Positions 56,491-64,000 are shown, counted from the stretch's first letter. The stretch: 64,000 nucleotides of DNA from CAWAND01 sp963807065 (GCA_963807065.1 CAWDZQ010000002.1:186001-250000), one strand, 5' to 3'. Notes: a model not told the origin generated them from the sequence alone. Translations and numbers: made by a program.

Positions 56491-57240
56491 ATGAAGATCA
56501 CTGTTCTTGGGGCAGGCACGTGCATTCCAGCCAAGGGCCACAGTGCACCCGGCTACGTCCTCAGCGACCAAGTATCGACGATGCTCGTCGACCCTGGCCC
56601 AGGGTCCATCGCCAGACTGTCCGCCCTCGGCTTTGACTATCGCACCCTCACCCAGGTCTACTTTTCGCATCTTCATCCAGATCACACGCTGGATATCCTG
56701 ACCCTGATCCAGGCTTTGGGGGCTACCCCCGGTTGGCAGCGCAGCGATGACTTGATCCTCTTGGGTTGCCCTGGCCTTGCGGACTTCGTCGAGGCACTCC
56801 TGCGGACGTACGGGGACATTTCTCCCGAGACATTCGACCTAAAGATCGAGGAATTCGGCGCGGACCCGGTGAACCTGCCGGAGTGGCGGGCGACGACTGT
56901 TCACACCAGGCACACGCCGGAGAGCCTTGCCCTGCGCATCGACTCAGATGAGGGGAGTCTTGTCTATTCAGGAGATGTCGCCGATGAGGGTGCGATTGTC
57001 GCGCTCTGCCAAGAGGTGGATGTACTCCTGTGCGAATGCTCCTTCCCCGATGGGCATGGTGTGGCCGACCATCTTACCCCGTCCCGGGTAGGTCGCCTGG
57101 CCAGTGCGTCGGCTGTCCAACGCGTCGTGCTCACGCACCTCTATCCCCCGGCTATTGAGGCCGATGTGGTCGCTCAAGTACAAGCCCACTTCAGTGGATC
57201 CGTTGTCAAGGCCTATGATGGGATGACGATAGAGATATGA
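56491..57240 (+). CDS. Metallo-beta-lactamase-fold hydrolase inside the ABC operon
   Basis: The 249-residue protein starts at ATG 56491 (GAGG seven bases upstream). It has the RNase Z/phosphodiesterase-like MBL pattern: KITVLGAGTCIPAKGHSAPGYVL, the zinc motif SHLHPDHTLDI (H-x-H-x-D-H), THTRHTPESLALRI-like strand with a His, LVYSGDVADE with the bridging Asp, and VVLTHLYPP with the last His. It is cytoplasmic and probably hydrolyses a phosphodiester, lactone or similar bond. It sits between ATPase and permease genes and its stop overlaps the permease ATG (ATGA), so it is part of the transport operon and may open or dephosphorylate the imported compound. Confidence 0.82.
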   Translation: MKITVLGAGTCIPAKGHSAPGYVLSDQVSTMLVDPGPGSIARLSALGFDYRTLTQVYFSHLHPDHTLDILTLIQALGATPGWQRSDDLILLGCPGLADFVEALLRTYGDISPETFDLKIEEFGADPVNLPEWRATTVHTRHTPESLALRIDSDEGSLVYSGDVADEGAIVALCQEVDVLLCECSFPDGHGVADHLTPSRVGRLASASAVQRVVLTHLYPPAIEADVVAQVQAHFSGSVVKAYDGMTIEI

Positions 57241-58127
57241 AGCAGCTCGGCAGTTTGGGCAAGACAAGCGGGAAGGTCGGCGGGCTTCGAAAGGACATGT
57301 CCAACCTGCTTCCGCTCCTGCCATTCTTCATCTTCACGATTGGATTTGAACTCGTACCCATCGTGCTGGTTGCCGCCTCAAGCCTGAGAAGTCCGGCCGG
57401 GGGATTGACCCTTCAAAACTACCAACACGCCACCGTGCCCCTCTTGGCCCGCTCCTTTGGCAACAGTATCAGATTGTCAATCACCACGGCATTTCTCGGC
57501 GTTCTGCTTGGAAGTCTGATCGGTTATGCCATTCATTCGACCCGCGCGGGCTTCTTTGCCCGAGCGACCATTGCCCTGGCCGACGTTGCCACCAATTTCG
57601 GCGGCGCCCCGCTGGCTTTCGCCTTCATCATCACGCTTGGTTCAACCGGGGTCGTTACCCTTGTCCTTGCACAATACTTTGGCGTGTCTCTCTATCCCAC
57701 TTTCCGCATCTATTCGATCACGGGGCTTGTGCTCGCCTATCTGTACTTTCAGATCCCCTTGATGGTTCTGTTGATCCAGCCATCCTTGCATGGTCTCAAG
57801 AGGGAATGGAAGGAAGCGGCCATCAACTTGGGGGCCTCGAATTTTCAGTACTTCCGCCGCATTGTCCTGCCCATCCTCGCGCCTTCTCTCATCGGCGGTT
57901 TCCTGCTTCTGTTTGCCAATTCCTTTGGCGCCTATGCCACCGCTTGGACCCTGACGGGGCCGGACATCAACCTGGTGACGGTCCAAATCGCCGCTCTCGT
58001 GCGCGGCGAAGTTCAGCTTGAACCAGGCACGGCGGATGCCATGGCGATGCTCTCCTTGATCATCATGGCGGTGTGTGTTGCGGGATATCAATGGACGAAT
58101 GCACGCGCGGGAAGGTGGCGGCGATGA
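57237..58127 (+). CDS. ABC permease 1 (PotB/FbpB-like), copy B
   Basis: The 296-residue protein has six hydrophobic segments and the coupling loop LKREWKEAAINLGASNFQYFRRIVLPILAPSL. ATNFGGAPLAFAFIITLGSTGVVTL and FGAYATAWTLTGPDINLVTVQIAAL closely match the copy A permease. Its ATG overlaps the hydrolase stop and its stop overlaps the next ATG, both as ATGA, showing tight translational coupling. Confidence 0.91.
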   Translation: MKQLGSLGKTSGKVGGLRKDMSNLLPLLPFFIFTIGFELVPIVLVAASSLRSPAGGLTLQNYQHATVPLLARSFGNSIRLSITTAFLGVLLGSLIGYAIHSTRAGFFARATIALADVATNFGGAPLAFAFIITLGSTGVVTLVLAQYFGVSLYPTFRIYSITGLVLAYLYFQIPLMVLLIQPSLHGLKREWKEAAINLGASNFQYFRRIVLPILAPSLIGGFLLLFANSFGAYATAWTLTGPDINLVTVQIAALVRGEVQLEPGTADAMAMLSLIIMAVCVAGYQWTNARAGRWRR

Positions 58128-58936
58128 AAGCGGGACAGATCTGGCGCGGGCTGTTGATTTCATTCTTCCTGCTGTATCTGCTTGTGCCCCTCCTGGCGAC
58201 GGTTGCCTTCTCGTTCGCCGTGCGGTGGGATCGCACCATTCTGCCCGAAGGCTTGACCCTCGAATGGTGGATGACCGTCATCGGGCGAAGGGAATTTGCT
58301 TCGGCGTTGCAGCACACTTTGGTGGTTTCTCTCTCCGCCATGGTCCTGTCAATCGTACTTGTGACTCCCACCGCCTACTGGGTCCATCTCAGAGCACCCC
58401 GCGCCAAGACCTGGGTGGAGTTGATGACCATCCTGCCCTTCGGCATCCCGGGCGTCGTCTTGGCCCTGGCCCTGATACGCACCTATGCCAGGTTCGGAGG
58501 GCGCCTTGTCTATAGCCCTGGCATGCTGGTGATGGCGTGCGTGGTCATCGGCCTGCCGTTTGTGTACCGGCCGATCGCAAACTCGCTCAACGCGGTCGAC
58601 GTGCGGACTCTGACCGAAGCCGCCCAAACGCTTGGTGCCAGTTGGTTTTCGATCCTGAGAAGGGTCATCATGCCGAACATCATGCCGGGGATCATCAGCG
58701 GGGGGCTGCTGGTCTTCTCCCTGGTGTTTGTCGAGTTCACACTCGCCAACCTGCTCGTCGGCGCCCGCTACAAGACGTTCCCGATCTATCTGGTGGAGTT
58801 CACCCGGTTCGACGGTCGCCAGGCAAGCGCACTTGCCGTGATGAGCTTTGTCATTGCGTGGCTGACCTCCCTGGGCCTGATATGGGTTGCCGGACGAGCA
58901 GGAGGAAATCGAGAGGAAGCCATTGGGGCACGATAG
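58124..58936 (+). CDS. ABC permease 2 (PotC/FbpB-like), copy B
   Basis: The 270-residue protein starts at ATG 58124, overlapping the previous stop as ATGA; an earlier in-frame start is rejected. It has six hydrophobic segments, SFAVRWDRTILPEGLTLEWW near the N-terminus and the loop LTEAAQTLGASWFSILRRVIMPNIMPGIISGGLLVFSLVFVEFTLANLL. It is paralogous to 46992-47852. A 237-base gap follows before the binding-protein gene. Confidence 0.91.
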   Translation: MKAGQIWRGLLISFFLLYLLVPLLATVAFSFAVRWDRTILPEGLTLEWWMTVIGRREFASALQHTLVVSLSAMVLSIVLVTPTAYWVHLRAPRAKTWVELMTILPFGIPGVVLALALIRTYARFGGRLVYSPGMLVMACVVIGLPFVYRPIANSLNAVDVRTLTEAAQTLGASWFSILRRVIMPNIMPGIISGGLLVFSLVFVEFTLANLLVGARYKTFPIYLVEFTRFDGRQASALAVMSFVIAWLTSLGLIWVAGRAGGNREEAIGAR

Positions 58937-59173
58937 CCGGATCCTGCCTGCGTTCCGCGCCGTTTTGTCCCTCACCATGGGAACCATGAGACACAGCGCC
59001 GGCGGAATTCACTTCGAAGTCGAGGGAGACAAGCCGGCGGCAATTCACCGCAGAGGGGTTTGGAAGGAGGCCTTGTAACCGCAAAGATACTCCCAAGCAG
59101 AAGACTAGTCTGCGCGTCGATGGGTTGCCAAGACATCCGGCAACCTTCCGGAAGCCCAATAAGGAGCACCGTC
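58937..59173 (+). other. Gap before the copy B binding-protein gene
   Basis: These 237 bases hold no supported gene. The length suggests that the binding-protein gene has an extra promoter or leader. GGAAGGAGG near 59062-59070 is a ribosome-site-like sequence without a following gene. Confidence 0.35.
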
Positions 59174-60235
59174 ATGAAACGTCACTTCGCCACGATTTCG
59201 ATCCTTGTGATTGCGGCAATGATCCTGGCCGCGTGCGGTCAACAGGCCACTCCGGCCCCTGCCATGTCTCTGGAAGAGGGGGCGAAACAAGAGGGCCAGT
59301 TGAACAGCTACGGCATGTCCGACGACTGGGTGAACCTCGGCTACATGTGGAAGACGCTTGAGGATCGGTACAGCATCGTCCACACCGACACGGACATGAC
59401 AAGCGCCGAGCAGATCACGCATCTGCTGGCCGAGAAAGACGCGCCGGTCCTCGATGTGGCCGACATCGGCTACGACTTCCTGGGCACGCTGCTGGCCGAC
59501 AATCTTGCCATGAGCTACAAGAGCCCAGACTTCGCATCGATCCCGGACCAGTTCAAGGATCCAGAGGGTCGATGGACGTCAGATTACTGGGGAGCGATTG
59601 CCTTCCTGGTCAACACCGACCTCGTGCAGAACATGCCGGCTACCTGGGATGACCTCCTCAAGCCTGAGTATCACGACATGATCTGCTCGCGCGATCCGCG
59701 TGTCTCCAGCTACGCCACCGCATCGGTTCTTTCCGCAGCCTATGCACACGGCGGCGGGGAGGACAATGTTCAGCCGGGCCTGGATTTCTTCAAGCAGTTG
59801 AGGGATAGCGGGAATTGGCGCCAGGGCGTGGTCCTCAACGTGGCCGCTGTTCAGAAGGGCGAGTGCCCAATCTCCCTCGTGTACGACTTCGATGGATTCG
59901 CCAAGCGCGATGCGACGGGCCTGCCCCTCCAGGTCATCATTCCCTCCGATGCGACCCAGGGGATGATTTTCGCCCAGTACATCAATGCGCTTGCTCCCGA
60001 TCCGGATGCAGCCAAGTTGGCGATCAACTACTTCAACTCGGATGAAGGGCAGATTGCCTTCGCTACAGGCTACGCTCATCCGACACGTGACGTGCAGCTT
60101 CCGCCTGATGTGGCCGCGAAGATCTTGCCGAAGAGCGCGTACCCGCACCTGTATTTCCCCACGAGTTTGGACTCGTTCTCAGCCGCCGTTAAGAACATCG
60201 TTGACGGCTGGACGGCCATCGTCGGGGCTGAATAG
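59174..60235 (+). CDS. ABC transporter binding lipoprotein, copy B
   Basis: The 353-residue lipoprotein starts at ATG 59174 (AAGGAG eight bases upstream), with lipobox ILAACGQ and a very short linker. The mature domain (EGQLNSYGMSDDWVNLGYMW, VHTDTDMTSAEQI, YWGAIAFLVNTDLVQNMPATWDDLL, DNVQPGLDFFKQL, YAHPTRDVQLP) is a type II binding protein paralogous to copy A. Ligand-contact stretches differ (for example SLVYDFDGFAKRDA against ALFWDFDCLSKAKD), so the two may bind related but distinct ligands. It is followed by a perfect 19-bp hairpin. Confidence 0.9.
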   Translation: MKRHFATISILVIAAMILAACGQQATPAPAMSLEEGAKQEGQLNSYGMSDDWVNLGYMWKTLEDRYSIVHTDTDMTSAEQITHLLAEKDAPVLDVADIGYDFLGTLLADNLAMSYKSPDFASIPDQFKDPEGRWTSDYWGAIAFLVNTDLVQNMPATWDDLLKPEYHDMICSRDPRVSSYATASVLSAAYAHGGGEDNVQPGLDFFKQLRDSGNWRQGVVLNVAAVQKGECPISLVYDFDGFAKRDATGLPLQVIIPSDATQGMIFAQYINALAPDPDAAKLAINYFNSDEGQIAFATGYAHPTRDVQLPPDVAAKILPKSAYPHLYFPTSLDSFSAAVKNIVDGWTAIVGAE

Positions 60236-60285
60236 CGAGGCTGGACCAAGGTCAGCGGGGCAGACCGAGCATTAGCTAACAACAC

Positions 60286-60330
60286 ACACGGGTGCCTCAG
60301 GCGGACAACTACCGCCTGAGGCACCCGTGT
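60286..60330 (+). terminator. Perfect 19-bp hairpin after the copy B binding-protein gene
   Basis: Arms 60286-60304 and 60312-60330 are perfectly complementary over 19 bases around a 7-base loop. Only two T residues follow. It ends the + strand operon and faces a convergent gene, so it is probably a terminator and 3-prime end stabiliser. Confidence 0.78.
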
Positions 60331-60420
60331 TTCAACGCTTTCCGCGCAATCTGCCAGCATGGCCCGTTTGAGACTGCCCGCGCTGAGGCGATTGAATCAG
60401 AGGCTGCAGCGGCGCATAGC

Positions 60421-60452
60421 AACCCGCTTGTGAACATCTTCACAAGCGGGTT
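60421..60452. promoter_or_regulatory. Palindrome with Rex/CRP-like core between convergent genes
   Basis: Two perfect 14-base arms (60421-60434 and 60439-60452) enclose CATC; the core reads TTGTGA-ACATCT-TCACAA. It lies in the convergent gap at the end of the sugar locus, about 90 bases after the 19-bp hairpin. It could be a second terminator or a regulator site; the core is shared with four other places in the window. Confidence 0.55.
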
Positions 60453-60570
60453 GTCGGATGAGGCTGACAAGCCCTCAGGTTGCTCGGCCGCGGGTAAGGA
60501 GGCGCGTAGACTACCCCCTGGGACGTCCTTTTGAGCCGTCGCGCTGGAACTGAAACCCAGGCCAGAAGGT

Positions 60571-61407
60571 TCAGTCCATCCACTGGTACTTTGGCGTATC
60601 GACTCCTTCCAGAACCGCCGGGACATTGGCCGCCAACATCATGTTTTGAAAGAGTAAAGGCTGGCCGCGATCCTCGGGGGACGTGGCCAGATACGCCTCC
60701 CGAATCTGATGGATCGGAAGCACAAGCGCCGCGGTCGCCCACCCGGGCTCTCCTCTGCGGTAGCGATCCAGCGCCATCTGATGGAGAACTTCAACCGAAT
60801 TTGATTGGCTGCTGGCCAGCAGCGATCGGCAGAGGGCGACGTCCAGGATCCTAACCTCGTAGACCCAGTAGATCCGGGCTGTCAACTGGCCCGCCGAGCG
60901 CGCGTTGCTCGTCGGAGTCGGTTGGTTTTCCAGCACGATCCCGATCCGTTGCATTGCATAGGACTGCGGGCCGGGTTGGAATCCCAAAGCGTCCTCGAGT
61001 TCTTCCTTGAGCTCTCTGGAGGGATCTGTCTCCAGATCTGAGCCGGCTCGCCGACTCGCGTCCGATAGGCAGAACTTATGTACGGCGTCCAACCTTGAGG
61101 GCCGGATGAAGACTCGGAGGTCCCCTTCCGAGCGAGAACGTTTGCTGTCGAAGGTGAAGTCGCCGACGAATGATAAGAAACGGTCGATGTTTAGCAGGCG
61201 AACGGCACCGCCGAACGGCTGAGCCTTGATGGTCACTTCGGGTGGTCTCGGGGGACGGGCGAGGGTGGCCTTGTGCTCGAGGGCCAGCATCCGGGTCCCA
61301 TCATCCGGATGGGGAAACACCACACGGGCGAGTGCAGCCACACTTACTCGCAAACTCAGGTCATCCGTCGGACCAGCGCCGACCTGCTCCAGCTTAGCCA
61401 AGGTCAA
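60571..61407 (-). CDS. Hypothetical protein coupled to the NB-ATPase/TPR regulator
   Basis: I do not recognise this 278-residue protein. It starts at a TTG that overlaps the stop of the upstream gene as TTGA (61404-61407); the open frame upstream of it is a shadow of that gene. A segment, SRELKEELEDALGFQPGP, recalls the RE-x-x-EE core of Nudix boxes but lacks the upstream GxxxxxE, so this is only a hint. The rest is mixed alpha/beta without signal peptide or membrane segments. Coupling implies that it works with, or is sensed by, the regulator. Confidence 0.6.
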   Translation of the reverse strand: MTLAKLEQVGAGPTDDLSLRVSVAALARVVFPHPDDGTRMLALEHKATLARPPRPPEVTIKAQPFGGAVRLLNIDRFLSFVGDFTFDSKRSRSEGDLRVFIRPSRLDAVHKFCLSDASRRAGSDLETDPSRELKEELEDALGFQPGPQSYAMQRIGIVLENQPTPTSNARSAGQLTARIYWVYEVRILDVALCRSLLASSQSNSVEVLHQMALDRYRRGEPGWATAALVLPIHQIREAYLATSPEDRGQPLLFQNMMLAANVPAVLEGVDTPKYQWMD

Positions 61408-63686
61408 TCGGAAGCGATTGCGTAGGCAATCGCCTCCTCGATGGTCATGCCTTGCCCCCGTCTCCAAAGATCGCTGAAATCGTCCGCTACAGCCGACTGC
61501 ATGAGGGCGCGTGCGCGATCGATCTCCACTTTGTCGGCAGGCCACCAGGTGCCGCTGATCCCCGTCATTTGGCTTTCCGCCGCACTCAGCAACGGAACCG
61601 CCCACGCCTGTTTCCCCTGAACCGTTGCCAGTCCGGCGAGTCCAGCCAGGCACTCGGCGATGCCGCGGTGGTTGCCGAGCATTCGAAAATCTTCAAGGCT
61701 CCTCAGGAACAACGTCCTGGCTTCTGTGTAGTCTGTCTTATGTGCGGCAATATAGCCCAGGCTGTGGACAAGGCGCGCCTGATCACCCTTTGCGTCCGCC
61801 TGCTGATACAGCGCCTCGGTCCGCCTGTAGTACTCTTCGGCTCGCTCGTAGTCCCCCTGAACGCGAGCGACCTCGCCGTAGTTGTTCATACCAAAGGCCA
61901 TGTTCCAGATATCGCCCGTCTCCTTCAGCAAGGGCATAGCCGTGTCCAACCAGCTTAGAGCTTCGGTTGGGTTGCCCATCCCCAGCGAAACGTTCGCCAG
62001 GTGAACAAGAACCGTTCCCTTGAACCATGCATTGTCCTGTTGATCGAACAGCTCCACAGCGTCTACCAGCTGAGGGTAGGCTTCCTGGTGGCGGCCCTGG
62101 TTGATCAACGCCGTGCCGTAGGATAGCTTGGCCAGCGAGCTGACCTCATCGAGCTTCAACCGTCCAGCCATCTCGACGGCCTCTCGCCCCCTCGATTCGG
62201 CTACCCGCAGATCGCCTGACCAGAGGGCGAGCATGGCTCGCCCTGTGAGCGCATACGCCCGTTCAAACGATTCGCCCATGGTCTCTGTCGCCTTCAGGGC
62301 GCGTTCGGTCCATTCAGTGCCCTCTTGAAGATGACCTTGCCGGTACCAAAACCATGTGAGTTGGGACATCATCATGATCGTCGGAACGACGCCCCCTTCT
62401 GGGTGGTCAAGCGCCCATGCCAGAGCCTGTCGGAAATTGTCATGTTCCTCTTCATAACGCTTAAGCCAAAAGCCCGATTCTGCTCCGTAGACGCCTGCGC
62501 CCTGCCTTTCTGCTGCCATTTTGGCGAAGTAACCGCAATGTGCCCAACGGAGCTCATCCAGCGTGCCCGCTTCCTCAGCCTGTTCAAGTGCAAATTCCCG
62601 GATGGTCTGGAGCATTTCAAACCGTGGTTCGTCGTCAACTGACTGGACCCGTCGCAACATGCTGTTGTCAAGCAACGTTTCGGCCGCTGAGAAGACCTCG
62701 CCGCCTTCCATGGAACCGCAGATGCTCTCAGCCGCCTCGATTGAGAAACCGCCGGAGAACACACCCATACGTGAAAAGGTGGCTCTTGTTGGCGGTTCGA
62801 GGAGCCGGTAACTCCAGTCAATGGCGCCGCGCATGGTGAGCTGACGGTCCGACACATCTTGGGCTTGGCCGACCAACACGTCCAATCGGTGCTCCAGTCG
62901 GTTGAGCAGCGCCTTGGGCGTGAGCATCTTGACCCGAGCGGCAGCAATCTCAATCGCCAACGGCAGCCCATCCAGCTGACGGCAGATTTCCAGGACGGCG
63001 TCGCGGTTCTCATCGTTGATGTCAAAGCTCGGTGCAACGGTCCTGGCTTGTCGTCGAAAGAGGGCCACCGAGTCGTAATCGAGCGCCTGCTCCAGAGGCA
63101 CATCGGTCCCCGGGGGGATTTCCAGGGGGGAAACCGGGTACTCCCGTTCACCTCGCAGATGCAGCGGCACGCGACTCGTGCTCAGCACCTTGGTCCCGGG
63201 CGCCGAAGCCAGCAGCGCTGCGATGTCCTTGGCCGCCCCGACCACTTGTTCAAGGTTATCCAGGAGGAGCAGCAACCGTTTGTCGGACAGATAGGTCTGA
63301 AGAGTTTCGAGCAATGGCCGCCCACCGCCCTCACGTATGTCCATCGCATGGGCGATGGCCACCGGCACGAGGTCCGGATCTGTGGTTTGAGCCAGGTCGA
63401 CGAAGAAGACGCCATCTGGAAACTGGTCCATCAATTTCCGGCCCACTTCGAGCGCAAGCCTCGTTTTCCCCGTCCCGCCCGGACCCGTGAGGGTGACCAG
63501 CCTGACCTCAGGGCGCGCCAGCCACTCGGTCAGGTCGGTTAACTCAGCCGTCCGGCCGACCAAGCTCGTCAAGGGAATGGGCAGGTGCCTACGAACTTGC
63601 GTCTCGACTTCAGCCAGCGATCTCTCCGCTCCAGGCGAGCTCCGAGACGGACCTTCGTCACAGAGTTGAGTGGCATGGGACGGCAT
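61404..63686 (-). CDS. NB-ATPase/TPR signalling protein (AfsR/MalT-like STAND ATPase)
   Basis: The protein of about 760 residues has a STAND-type nucleotide-binding domain near its N-terminus: FVGR-like SLVGRTAELTDL, Walker A LTGPGGTGKTRLALEV, Walker B RLLLLLDNLEQVV, then TSRVPLHLRGEREYPV and LDGLPLAIEIAAARV. From about residue 440 it is a run of TPR helical repeats. Relatives of this type often carry an N-terminal cyclase or SARP domain or a C-terminal LuxR helix-turn-helix; none is visible here, so it may need a partner. ATG 63686 is the likely start (a TTG at 63701 is possible). It lies 16 bases after the partial upstream gene and is coupled to the downstream hypothetical gene. Confidence 0.85.
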   Translation of the reverse strand: MPSHATQLCDEGPSRSSPGAERSLAEVETQVRRHLPIPLTSLVGRTAELTDLTEWLARPEVRLVTLTGPGGTGKTRLALEVGRKLMDQFPDGVFFVDLAQTTDPDLVPVAIAHAMDIREGGGRPLLETLQTYLSDKRLLLLLDNLEQVVGAAKDIAALLASAPGTKVLSTSRVPLHLRGEREYPVSPLEIPPGTDVPLEQALDYDSVALFRRQARTVAPSFDINDENRDAVLEICRQLDGLPLAIEIAAARVKMLTPKALLNRLEHRLDVLVGQAQDVSDRQLTMRGAIDWSYRLLEPPTRATFSRMGVFSGGFSIEAAESICGSMEGGEVFSAAETLLDNSMLRRVQSVDDEPRFEMLQTIREFALEQAEEAGTLDELRWAHCGYFAKMAAERQGAGVYGAESGFWLKRYEEEHDNFRQALAWALDHPEGGVVPTIMMMSQLTWFWYRQGHLQEGTEWTERALKATETMGESFERAYALTGRAMLALWSGDLRVAESRGREAVEMAGRLKLDEVSSLAKLSYGTALINQGRHQEAYPQLVDAVELFDQQDNAWFKGTVLVHLANVSLGMGNPTEALSWLDTAMPLLKETGDIWNMAFGMNNYGEVARVQGDYERAEEYYRRTEALYQQADAKGDQARLVHSLGYIAAHKTDYTEARTLFLRSLEDFRMLGNHRGIAECLAGLAGLATVQGKQAWAVPLLSAAESQMTGISGTWWPADKVEIDRARALMQSAVADDFSDLWRRGQGMTIEEAIAYAIASD

Positions 63687-63702
63687 GGGGATCCCGAACA
63701 AG

Positions 63703-64000
63703 TTAAAAGTCTCGCTTAAGGTTGGAGGCGGCGAAGATCAAACCCGCCAGCCGGACCTCTAATGGTTGCCCTGCCTTGTGGCAGAAGTTCAAGCCAGCCG
63801 CCGTGCCTGCCAGCCAATACTGGCCCCAGAGGTCATCCTGGAGACTGGGATGATTGACCTCCACCCAGGCTCCGAAGGTGCGCCTGCCCGATTGGATGAC
63901 GGCGTTTACGCCTGCCATCTCGATGGGAACATCTTCCGATCCCGGCGCATCCTGTTCACCGAATTGGTTAATCAACTCGATCACGCTATCAGGCACGCCC
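63703..64000 (-). CDS. Partial gene at the window edge, unknown function
   Basis: About 98 residues are visible up to the edge, ending in SNLKRDF and a TAA at 63703. A GTG at 63996 could be a start, but the frame may continue beyond the window. Segments such as GRRTFGAWVEVNHPSLQDDLWGQYW look protein-like, but I recognise no family. It ends 16 bases before the STAND ATPase gene, so the two are probably one operon. Confidence 0.5.
   Translation of the reverse strand, partial: GVPDSVIELINQFGEQDAPGSEDVPIEMAGVNAVIQSGRRTFGAWVEVNHPSLQDDLWGQYWLAGTAAGLNFCHKAGQPLEVRLAGLIFAASNLKRDF

Noticed and set aside
1..64000. CRISPR arrays, tRNA or rRNA genes, insertion sequences
   Set aside because: No regularly spaced direct repeats, cloverleaf-like sequence or transposase-like protein was seen by reading both strands.

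Overview
The window looks like a chromosomal segment of a GC-rich, heterotrophic, Gram-positive-like bacterium, most probably a member of the Chloroflexota (Anaerolineae-type). This is an inference from gene content and style: lipoprotein solute-binding proteins with Ala/Thr/Pro-rich linkers after the lipobox Cys, a stand-alone PEP/pyruvate-binding protein, an NB-ATPase/TPR regulator and many carbohydrate ABC importers. No rRNA, tRNA, CRISPR array, insertion sequence or phage gene was seen.

Layout. 0-10 kb: a broken membrane sulfatase-like gene, bacterioferritin (bfr), a PEP/pyruvate-binding protein, glutamate dehydrogenase (gdhA), a DinB-family protein and a DEAD-box helicase. 10-13.6 kb: a xylose-type (XylFGH-like) ABC importer on the + strand. 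13.7-18.6 kb: a minus-strand operon of histidine/aromatic ammonia-lyase, a 4-Cys Fe-S protein, a corrinoid-activating (RACE/RamA-like) ferredoxin-ASKHA protein and an EamA exporter. 19-33.5 kb: a long minus-strand plant-polysaccharide operon, read as lacI-type regulator, solute-binding protein, two permeases, cellobiose phosphorylase (GH94), GH1, GH3, xylA, a DUF4380 protein and xylB. 34.5-38.9 kb: arsR-arsC-acr3-HXXEE protein-MFS exporter. 39-41.4 kb: a TetR regulator and a RetSat/CrtI-type FAD oxidoreductase, each with the same operator. 42.3-60.2 kb: a large divergent sugar locus. Leftward runs a 12-gene operon (DhnA-type aldolase, FGGY kinase, FucI-fold isomerase, six-hairpin glycosidase-like protein, ABC permeases, ATPase, binding protein, GHMP kinase, TIM-like isomerase, YjbQ). 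Rightward run deoR and a second, paralogous ABC importer with a metallo-beta-lactamase-fold hydrolase embedded in it. 60.5-64 kb: an NB-ATPase/TPR regulator with a coupled hypothetical gene and a partial gene at the edge.

How it works together. The 19-33 kb operon would import cello- or xylo-oligosaccharides, split them by phosphorolysis and hydrolysis and feed xylose to XylA/XylB; the XylFGH-like importer nearby supplies monosaccharide. The 42-60 kb locus reads as aldose to ketose to ketose phosphate to aldolase cleavage with triose interconversion, under a DeoR repressor; its substrate cannot be named from sequence, and its two importers are of the Fe/putrescine/hexose-phosphate type.

Three window-wide patterns stand out. 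Eight otherwise full-length genes each contain exactly one surplus base (a +1 shift), mostly in short homopolymers. A palindrome TTGTGA-N6-TCACAA (Rex/CRP-like) recurs in five non-coding places. All four ABC binding-protein genes are followed directly by a long, near-perfect RNA hairpin.
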